Part shown: piece by piece, positions 1-5,157 of the stretch
How positions within the stretch are numbered: position 1 is the stretch's first letter
Layout of the letters: the number at the start of each line of letters is the position of its first letter
NCBI GenBank assembly: GCA_003529325.1
Contig: DPVW01000432.1
Coordinates: forward strand, 15,807-24,066
DNA length: 8,260 nt
Source: Candidatus Latescibacterota bacterium
Lineage (GTDB): Bacteria > Latescibacterota > UBA2968 > UBA8231
Direction of reading: 5' to 3'
Made by a program: the position numbers and the translations under genes
The notes under the pieces: generated by a model
Seen by the model: only the letters and a program-made list of their open reading frames with translations
Databases searched by the model: none
What the model was told of the DNA's origin: nothing

Positions 1-106
1 ATTATACCAAATAGTAGCTTTTAACGTCAAGTCATTGCTTGTTGGTATTATCGGCAGGTTTCCCGGGTTGTGCAGTTTTTCTACCTGTGCGGAGGGGCAT
101 CGACGA

Positions 107-135
107 TTGACCCCCGTCACACAGGAGGTTACAAT
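107..135 (+). promoter_or_regulatory. Sigma-70-type promoter for the ABC ATPase gene
   Basis: The -35 box TTGACC (107-112, 5 of 6 consensus bases) and the -10 box TACAAT (130-135, 5 of 6) are separated by exactly 17 bases. Transcription would start near 142 and leave a leader of about 90 bases before the ATG at 234. An AGGAGG sequence (123-128) lies in the spacer and would not be in this transcript. The rest of 1-233 holds no gene I can support. Boxes and spacing are seen directly; activity is inferred. Confidence 0.6.
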
Positions 136-233
136 TGGGGCCAGTCACGCGATTCCAAACACCCTCACCATCGGATGAAGAATCGTGGGACGATTTTTCA
201 ATCCCTGTGTAAGCTCTTGTCAGCAAGGTGGTT

Positions 234-986
234 ATGTCAGACGCCAACGGTAAGGTCATCGTCGAGGTCCGCGACGTGACGATGGTCTACAACGCCAAGA
301 ATCGAGATACGTCCACGCACGTACACGCCTTGCGCGGGCTCACCGTTGAGGTCTACGAGAACGAGTTCTTTGCCATCATGGGACCGTCGGGATCCGGCAA
401 GAGTACTCTCTTCAATCAGATAGGTGCTCTACAGTCGCCGACCTCGGGAGAAGTCCTGATCGAGGGGATAAATCTGGCGACCCTGTCGCCGGCAAAGATG
501 GCGGCGGTCCGCTGCTTCGAGTTGGGTTACATCTTCCAGACATACAACCTGCTCCCCGTCATGAGCGCTCTCATGAATGTGGCACTACCGACGATTTTTG
601 CCGGCATGTCCACCTCGGAGGGCGAAAAACGGGCGATGGAGTGCCTCGATATCGTCGGCCTTGGAGACCGCGCCCACCACCTGCCTTCAGAACTTTCCGG
701 TGGTCAGCAACAGCGCGTTGCTATCGCTCGGGCCTTTGTCAATGCTCCTCGTATCATTCTGGCCGACGAACCCACCGGCAACCTCGACAGCAAAACGGGT
801 CAGTCCATTATCGACTTCATGAAAAAGCTGCAAAACGAGATGGGTTCGACGATCATTACCGTGACCCATGACGACAAGATGCTTTCCTCCTGCGACCGCA
901 TGGCCTGGATTCGGGACGGGGCCCTGGAGCGGGTTGCCAAACGCGAAGATATCGATATCCGTATGGGATCCATCAAGGAACACTAG
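234..986 (+). CDS. ABC transporter ATP-binding protein, LolD/MacB-type
   Basis: This is the ATP-hydrolysing subunit of an ABC transporter, 250 aa, a usual length for the LolD/MacB/FtsE-like group. These work on the cytoplasmic face with a separate permease, in lipoprotein release, macrolide or peptide export. All core motifs are intact: Walker [10 protein letters not shown] (50-58), Q-loop Gln102 in FQTYN, signature LSGGQQQR (154-161), Walker B IILADEP (174-180), D-loop GNLD (182-185) and H-loop His212 in THDD. The signature and FQTYNLLP are typical of the LolD/MacB group. I chose the ATG at 234 over the in-frame GTG at 228 because AAGGTGG (225-231) is then well placed as ribosome site, whereas it overlaps the GTG. 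No permease follows: a terminator lies about 30 bases downstream, so the gene ends its transcript. The partner is either left of the window or unlinked. The substrate cannot be told from the ATPase. Confidence 0.93.
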   Translation: MSDANGKVIVEVRDVTMVYNAKNRDTSTHVHALRGLTVEVYENEFFAIMGPSGSGKSTLFNQIGALQSPTSGEVLIEGINLATLSPAKMAAVRCFELGYIFQTYNLLPVMSALMNVALPTIFAGMSTSEGEKRAMECLDIVGLGDRAHHLPSELSGGQQQRVAIARAFVNAPRIILADEPTGNLDSKTGQSIIDFMKKLQNEMGSTIITVTHDDKMLSSCDRMAWIRDGALERVAKREDIDIRMGSIKEH

Positions 987-1017
987 TACTATCCCACGCT
1001 CTGGCAAGGCACTCTGG

Positions 1018-1055
1018 AAAAAAGGGCCGGCTCCCCAAAGGGGAGTCGGCCTTTT
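1018..1055. terminator. Bidirectional intrinsic terminator between convergent genes
   Basis: A 12-bp stem (1025-1036 with 1040-1051, one G-T wobble at 1030/1046) closes a three-base AAA loop. It is flanked by a run of A (1018-1023) on the left and TTTT (1052-1055) on the right, so it has the GC stem plus U-tract on both strands. It lies between the ABC ATPase stop (986, + strand) and the SDR stop (1081, - strand), exactly where convergent transcripts should end. Confidence 0.92.
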
Positions 1056-1080
1056 CTGTTTCATTCGTGAAGCGGGAGGC

Positions 1081-2001
1081 TCAGGTGTTGTCGCGTCGCT
1101 TCTTCAGACCTTCCTGCAGAAACAGTTCCCGGTTGGGGAATCCACCCGCCAGAGTAAAGCCGCCATCGACAGCGATCAGTTGCCCCGTCATGTAGGGGAT
1201 ATGGGTGAAAGCCCAGGCAGCGACGGCGATGTCATCGGGATCGGCTATGCGGGGCAGGGCCTGGGAGCCCCCTTCGGCCATCAGCGCGTAGGTGTCGGCA
1301 ACGGTGTACTCCTCACCCGTGGTCTCATTGATGAGTCCCGATGGACGGCCCGTCAGTGGCGTGTCGACAACGCCGGGGCGTAGTCCGTTGACGGTGATAT
1401 TGTGTGGCCCGCCTTCGAAGGCGGCGCCGATGATGGCGTGGTTGAGCCCCGATTTACTGACGCCATACGGAATGCGTGTCGTCTCCGGCGCAATATCTGA
1501 GATGGAGGTGATGAACAGCAGACTGCGGTGCGTCGCCACACCCCCGCTTTCGACCTCTGCCGTGGCCGCATCGATCATCTGTTTGAGGCAGCGCTGGCCG
1601 AAGCGGTAAGCGCCCATCAGGTTGAGATCGAGTACGCGCGCCATCTCTTTGTCCAGATGTTCCGGGGGCGTCTCGTGAAACCTGTAGCGGATGAGTTCGC
1701 CATCCTCGCCGCGAAGGTAGTTGGTGACGCCGGAATTGCTTACGGCTGTGTCGAGGCGGCCGAAATGGGCGACGGTTTCGTCCACCAGGCGGAAGGGCTC
1801 GTCACGCTGCGACAGATCCGCACCGATGACGAAGGCGTCGACCCCGTGATCCTGGCGGATCTGGGCGGCAATGGCTTGTGCACGGTCCTGGCCCGAGTTG
1901 TAATTGACGACCACATCCCACCCCTGAGCGGCGAAGTGACCGACTACGGCGGCACCGATGCCACTGGACGAACCGGTGACCAGACAGACGGGGCGGGACA
2001 T
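1081..2001 (-). CDS. SDR-family NAD(P)-dependent oxidoreductase
   Basis: A short-chain dehydrogenase/reductase of 306 aa with a Rossmann fold, expected to interconvert an alcohol and a carbonyl with NAD(P)H in the cytoplasm. The cofactor motif TGSSSGIG is at 9-16 and Asp62 follows beta-3. The catalytic set is Asn127, Ser166, Tyr179 and Lys183 (YGVSK), followed by RPG (208-210). The usual NNAG after beta-4 reads SNSG (88-91). The stretch from there to Asn127 is about 12 residues longer than in a classical SDR, and the C-terminus runs about 20 residues past the usual VDGG end. The ATG lies six bases after the E1 beta stop, with GAGG in the end of that gene as likely ribosome site, so it is the last gene of the E1 operon before the terminator. 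FabG-like 3-oxoacyl reductase or acetoin/diacetyl reductase are both possible; the sequence does not decide. Confidence 0.88.
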   Translation of the reverse strand: MSRPVCLVTGSSSGIGAAVVGHFAAQGWDVVVNYNSGQDRAQAIAAQIRQDHGVDAFVIGADLSQRDEPFRLVDETVAHFGRLDTAVSNSGVTNYLRGEDGELIRYRFHETPPEHLDKEMARVLDLNLMGAYRFGQRCLKQMIDAATAEVESGGVATHRSLLFITSISDIAPETTRIPYGVSKSGLNHAIIGAAFEGGPHNITVNGLRPGVVDTPLTGRPSGLINETTGEEYTVADTYALMAEGGSQALPRIADPDDIAVAAWAFTHIPYMTGQLIAVDGGFTLAGGFPNRELFLQEGLKKRRDNT

Positions 2002-2007
2002 TGACTG

Positions 2008-2997
2008 TTAACCTCGAAGGGTGCGAACGGCGCTGACGATGCGATCCACATCCGGAATGGTGGGCAGTTCAAGTACGGGACTGAAGGGGATCGGCACATC
2101 GGCACCAGCGATGCGCAACACCGGGCCATCGAGCCAGTCAAAAGCCCGTTCCTGGATCACGGAGGCCAGTTCTCCGGTGACGCCGTAGCGGGCCGCGCCT
2201 TCATCGATGACGATGGCGTAGCCGGTTTTTTTCGTCGACTCAACAAGGGTGTCGGCGTCCAACGGATACATGGAGCGAACATCGACCACTTCGGCCTCGA
2301 TGCCCTCGGCGGCCAGCGCCTCTGCCGCCTGCAGTGACAACCCCACCATGCTGGATGTGGCAACCAGCGTGATGTCGGTGCCGACACGCTTGATGTCAGC
2401 CGAACCGAGGGGGATGACGTAGTCATCTTCGGGTACGGGCCCGACATCGTTATACATCATCTTGTCCTCGAAGAACAGCACGGGGTTGTCTTCGCGGATG
2501 GCACTCTTCAGTAGACCTTTGGCGTCACTCGGGCAGGAGGGGATTGCCACCTTCAGTCCCGGAATATGAGAGAACAGGGCGTGCAGGCTCTGCGAGTGCT
2601 GCGCCGCCGACGAACGGCCGGCGCCCATCGACAACCGTACGGTGAGGCTGACATGGCACTGGCCTCCCGTCATGTAGCGGATCTTGGCGGCTTGATTGAC
2701 AAGTTGATCCATGGTCAGCAAGGCAAAGTCACCAAACATCAGTTCGGCGATGGGGCGCATGCCGGTCATGGCGGCACCGACACTGAGACCGACGTAGCCT
2801 TCCTCGGCGATGGGGGCATCGATGACCCGGTCGCTGCCGAATTCGTCCCACAAGCCCTCGCTGCACTTGAAGATGCCCCCGGACTTTCCCACATCCTCAC
2901 CGATGAGAAAAATCGATTCGTCGCGCCTCATCTCCTCTGCCATGGCCTCGCGAATGGCCTCGCGAAATGTGATTTCGCGGGTCCCAGGAGCCGTCAT
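2008..2997 (-). CDS. Thiamine-dependent 2-oxo acid dehydrogenase E1 beta subunit (PdhB/AcoB-like)
   Basis: The beta subunit of an alpha2beta2 E1, 329 aa, near the family's usual 325-330. With E1 alpha it decarboxylates a 2-oxo acid, or cleaves acetoin, on thiamine diphosphate and passes the acyl group to lipoyl-E2. The N-terminal pyrimidine-binding domain has GEDV (33-36) and the AEEG stretch, whose Glu65 matches the conserved glutamate that activates the cofactor. The QHSQSLHA segment (133-140) and IPSCPSDAKGLL (152-163) are characteristic, as is VVDVRSMYPLD (237-247) in the C-terminal transketolase domain. Its ATG overlaps the E1 alpha stop as ATGA, implying translational coupling and equal subunit supply. 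Pyruvate, acetoin and branched-chain E1 beta subunits look much alike; the beta sequence alone does not name the substrate. Neither E2 nor E3 is in the window. Confidence 0.93.
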   Translation of the reverse strand: MTAPGTREITFREAIREAMAEEMRRDESIFLIGEDVGKSGGIFKCSEGLWDEFGSDRVIDAPIAEEGYVGLSVGAAMTGMRPIAELMFGDFALLTMDQLVNQAAKIRYMTGGQCHVSLTVRLSMGAGRSSAAQHSQSLHALFSHIPGLKVAIPSCPSDAKGLLKSAIREDNPVLFFEDKMMYNDVGPVPEDDYVIPLGSADIKRVGTDITLVATSSMVGLSLQAAEALAAEGIEAEVVDVRSMYPLDADTLVESTKKTGYAIVIDEGAARYGVTGELASVIQERAFDWLDGPVLRIAGADVPIPFSPVLELPTIPDVDRIVSAVRTLRG

Positions 2998-4061
2998 GAG
3001 TAGACATCCTCGAAAGCCTGTTCCGGCGCAGGGTAGGGGGCCTCTCGAGCATATTCGACAGCGGCGACGACCTCGTCTTCGACCTGCGACTGGATTTCCT
3101 GTAACTGAGCCTCGGTGGCAATCTTGGCCTTGATCATCTCAATACCGAGCAATTGAATCGGGTCCTTGTTTTCCATCCACCACGCCTGTTCATCTTTCGT
3201 CCGGTATTCGGCGCCATCACCCACGTGGTGGCCATGGAAGCGGTAGGTGATGGCTTCCACGAAAGTGGGTCCACCCCCACCTCGGGCTCGATCGACGGCG
3301 CGGGAGATGACCTCGTGAACGGCGAGAGAGTCGGAGCCGTCGACTCTCTCGCCCTCCATGCCGAAGCCCTTGGCGCGATCGACGATTTCTTCGACGCCCG
3401 TGACGGACTCGAAGGGCGTGTGCTCGCCATACTGATTGTTCTCGCAGAGGTAGATCACCGGCAGGTCCCAGATGACGGCCATGTTGGCAGTCTCGAGCAG
3501 GATGCCCTGATTGGCGGCACCATCACCGAAGAAACAGACCGCCACCTGATCCGTTTTGCGCTGTTTTGCCGACAAGGCAGCTCCGGTGGCGATGCCAAAA
3601 CTGCCACCGACGATGCCATTTGCACCCAGGTTGCCCACGGACATGTCCGCGATGTGCATGGAGCCACCCTTGCCACGGCAGTACCCCGCCTCCTTGCCCA
3701 TGATCTCCGCCATCATGCCTTCGAGGCGGGCACCCTTGGCGATACAGTGACCGTGGCCACGATGGGTGGAGGTTATATAGTCGTCGTCACGTAGGGCCGC
3801 ACAGGCACCGACGGCGACCCCTTCTTCGCCGATATAGAGATGAGCGAGTCCCGGCATGAGGCCACGCGTATAAACATCCCATACATGCGTCTCGAACTTC
3901 CGAATCTCAACCATCTTGCGATACATGAACCAGAGCGTGTCAGCTGCTGGTAGGCGCCGGCGTTGGCTCCGTGCCACGGCGCGTTTTGGCGCCGATTTGC
4001 TCCGACTCGAAGCTCGCTTCGCCTTCTTCGGAGGTTTTTTTCTGACTGGAGTCTTGGCCAT
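2994..4061 (-). CDS. Thiamine-dependent 2-oxo acid dehydrogenase E1 alpha subunit (PdhA/AcoA-like)
   Basis: The alpha subunit of the same E1, 355 aa, carrying the diphosphate end of thiamine diphosphate. Seen directly: THRGHGH (99-105), RGKGGSMH (129-136) and the thiamine-binding motif from GDG (179-181) to the Asn pair 208-209. The later loop reads HGHHVGDG (276-283), where pyruvate E1 alpha usually has HGHSMSDP; the phosphorylatable serine is absent, which leans towards acetoin-type enzymes. The first 36 residues are an Ala/Ser/Lys/Arg-rich basic tail with little order before the conserved domain starts at LWFMYRKM (43-50). It is not a convincing signal peptide. The ATG at 4061 has no clear ribosome site; Met47 or Met50 would cut into conserved sequence, so I kept 4061. 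It overlaps E1 beta by four bases. It may have a weak promoter of its own, or be reached by read-through from the ferredoxin gene. Confidence 0.92.
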   Translation of the reverse strand: MAKTPVRKKPPKKAKRASSRSKSAPKRAVARSQRRRLPAADTLWFMYRKMVEIRKFETHVWDVYTRGLMPGLAHLYIGEEGVAVGACAALRDDDYITSTHRGHGHCIAKGARLEGMMAEIMGKEAGYCRGKGGSMHIADMSVGNLGANGIVGGSFGIATGAALSAKQRKTDQVAVCFFGDGAANQGILLETANMAVIWDLPVIYLCENNQYGEHTPFESVTGVEEIVDRAKGFGMEGERVDGSDSLAVHEVISRAVDRARGGGGPTFVEAITYRFHGHHVGDGAEYRTKDEQAWWMENKDPIQLLGIEMIKAKIATEAQLQEIQSQVEDEVVAAVEYAREAPYPAPEQAFEDVYS

Positions 4062-4073
4062 GATGAGGTCTAC

Positions 4074-4102
4074 AAGATATGAGGAGGCGGAGAATTGCTC
4101 AA
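4074..4102 (-). promoter_or_regulatory. Possible weak promoter for the E1 alpha/E1 beta/SDR operon
   Basis: On the - strand TTGAGC (4102-4097, 4 of 6 consensus) and TATCTT (4079-4074, 4 of 6) are separated by 17 bases, just after the hairpin that follows the ferredoxin gene. The start point would leave a leader of only a few bases before the ATG at 4061. The boxes are poor and the call is tentative. Confidence 0.3.
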
Positions 4103-4140
4103 CAACAACAAGGGCGATGACTGGTCTTGCCAGTCACCGC
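4102..4140 (-). terminator. Hairpin with U-rich tail after the ferredoxin gene (terminator or attenuator)
   Basis: An 11-bp stem (4114-4124 with 4130-4140, one G-U wobble in the - transcript at 4117/4137) closes a five-base loop. In the - direction it is followed by CCTTGTTGTTGTTG, U-rich but broken by G. It sits 23 bases beyond the ferredoxin stop and about 50 before E1 alpha. It probably ends much of the ferredoxin transcript; the interrupted U tract makes partial read-through plausible. Confidence 0.6.
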
Positions 4141-4163
4141 TCTCGATACAGTGTGACCTGTTA

Positions 4164-4415
4164 CTACTTGTCGCGAAAGTAAGCAGCGTTGATTTCGATA
4201 TATTTGTTCCACTCTTCGGGGAGATCCTCCTCCGCAAAGATCGCCTCCACAGGGCACTCCGGCTCGCAGGCGCCACAATCGATGCACTCATCGGGGTCGA
4301 TGTAGAGCATGTTCGCCCCTTCGCCGTCGACGGGGTGGATGCAGTCGACGGGGCATACTTCGACGCAGGATTTGTCCTTCACGTCGACGCAGGGTTCCGC
4401 GATGATGTAGGTCAT
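4164..4415 (-). CDS. fdxA: 7Fe ferredoxin ([3Fe-4S] + [4Fe-4S]), FdxA-type
   Basis: A small acidic electron carrier, 83 aa, for the cytoplasm. The eight cysteines follow the seven-iron pattern of Azotobacter FdI: Cys9, Cys17 and Cys54 would hold the [3Fe-4S] cluster, and Cys21, Cys44, Cys47 and Cys50 the [4Fe-4S] cluster, with Cys25 a free cysteine. [10 protein letters not shown] (17-26) and [13 protein letters not shown] (44-56) are hallmark stretches, and [12 protein letters not shown] (65-76) is the usual C-terminal helix region. I chose the ATG at 4415, preceded by GGGAG nine bases upstream, over an earlier in-frame start at 4469, because homologues begin with this MxxIIxEPC stretch. It has its own near-consensus promoter and a hairpin behind it, so it can be made alone. 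Its place after a ferredoxin-dependent reductase makes it a good candidate electron donor for that enzyme; alternative clients cannot be excluded. Confidence 0.95.
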   Translation of the reverse strand: MTYIIAEPCVDVKDKSCVEVCPVDCIHPVDGEGANMLYIDPDECIDCGACEPECPVEAIFAEEDLPEEWNKYIEINAAYFRDK

Positions 4416-4439
4416 GTTGTTACTCTCCCAAAGTCTTGT

Positions 4440-4488
4440 GTTCCAACCCGCGTGTGGCGGAACGTGCACATCGCGGAAATAGACCGCG
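4440..4488 (-). other. Structured leader of the ferredoxin mRNA
   Basis: The roughly 80-base leader between the ferredoxin promoter and its ATG contains two short perfect stems. One is CGCGG/CCGCG (4472-4476 with 4484-4488, seven-base loop). The other is GTTCC/GGAAC (4440-4444 with 4459-4463), which competes with an inner CCGC/GCGG pairing. I do not recognise a riboswitch class. The hairpins are seen; a regulatory role is speculative. Confidence 0.3.
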
Positions 4489-4499
4489 TCCCAAATTCC

Positions 4500-4528
4500 T
4501 ATATAGATAGGCTTAGCTGAACTGTCAA
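4500..4528 (-). promoter_or_regulatory. Sigma-70-type promoter for the ferredoxin gene
   Basis: On the - strand a perfect -35 box TTGACA (4528-4523) is followed after exactly 17 bases by TATATA (4505-4500, 4 of 6 consensus). Transcription would start near 4493, about 78 bases before the ferredoxin ATG. An inverted repeat CCTAT-N4-ATAGG (4498-4511) covers the -10 box and could be an operator. The -35 context GTTGACAGTTC resembles that of the reductase promoter. Confidence 0.7.
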
Positions 4529-4559
4529 CATATATGGATGTCTATTCCTTAACAGAGCA

Positions 4560-5141
4560 CTAGGCGCCCAGGTTCGACAGCAAGACCTCGGTATCGAAGG
4601 TTCCATCGGCCTGCACTCGGACCGCAAATCTCTGCTTTTCGTCCCCTTCTCGGTCGAGACGAGTTGTCGCCCCGTCGTAGAGCTCGTCGAGGACGGCATC
4701 CAGGTCCTCACGAATCTCATCGAGAGTGGCATCGGTGTTCGTCGCACATAGACGATCGTTGATGACCACGACCGCCTCGGCACCGACGAAGCGGGGTTTT
4801 GCGGTAGCGTCTTCGGTCTGTTCGAGACGCTGACAGGCCTTGAGTGCAGCGGTGAAGGCCGATCTCAGACGCTCAGCATTGGAGCCATGGGCTGCAGCCT
4901 TTTGACCGTACAACAGGCCATAGCGGCCGTCACCGTTGTCGAGGGTGTAATTTGCCTCGTGGCCGACGAGGACGGTCTTGGGTCCCTGGGGGACGTGCTG
5001 ATAGTCGGCGACGTCGATAAGAACCTCGTCCGTTGTCTCCGGGATCCATTGGCTGAAGATGCGAAAGGCATCTTCGGGACTGAGGACGGCGTCCTCAGCC
5101 AGGAAAAACTTGACGTTGATCTTCTGCAGGTCGATGGCCAT
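4560..5141 (-). CDS. Uncharacterised protein co-transcribed with the nitrite/sulfite reductase
   Basis: A soluble-looking acidic protein of 193 aa without signal peptide, membrane segment or a motif I can name. It begins MAIDLQKINVKFFL and looks like an alternation of strands and helices. The stretches most likely to be conserved are EVLIDVADYQHVPQGP (39-54), VLVGHEANYTLDNGDGRYG (57-75) and VVVINDRLCATNT (124-136), all rich in Asp, Asn, Gly and His as in a binding or active site. Its two cysteines (103 and 132) show no cluster pattern. The frame is open back to 5267, but I chose the ATG at 5141: AAGGAAAGG precedes it and overlaps the reductase stop codon, a typical coupled start, and the extra N-terminal residues are low-complexity sequence read from the reductase's own end. 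The neighbourhood suggests a role beside siroheme reductase: assembly, electron transfer docking or regulation. That is context only; function unknown. Confidence 0.85.
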   Translation of the reverse strand: MAIDLQKINVKFFLAEDAVLSPEDAFRIFSQWIPETTDEVLIDVADYQHVPQGPKTVLVGHEANYTLDNGDGRYGLLYGQKAAAHGSNAERLRSAFTAALKACQRLEQTEDATAKPRFVGAEAVVVINDRLCATNTDATLDEIREDLDAVLDELYDGATTRLDREGDEKQRFAVRVQADGTFDTEVLLSNLGA

Positions 5142-5157
5142 GTGTGTGGCCCTTTCC

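Noticed and set aside
70..279. + strand open frame of 69 codons overlapping the start of the ABC ATPase
   Set aside because: Overlaps the promoter and the ATPase start in another frame, no ribosome site, and the translation shows no domain.
3153..3794. + strand open frame of 213 codons inside E1 alpha
   Set aside because: Antisense shadow of a gene with clear thiamine-binding motifs; nothing recognisable in its translation.
4164..4469. Longer ferredoxin start 18 codons upstream
   Set aside because: The extra residues are not ferredoxin-like, the upstream start would lie in the structured leader, and the ATG at 4415 has a ribosome site and the expected N-terminal sequence.
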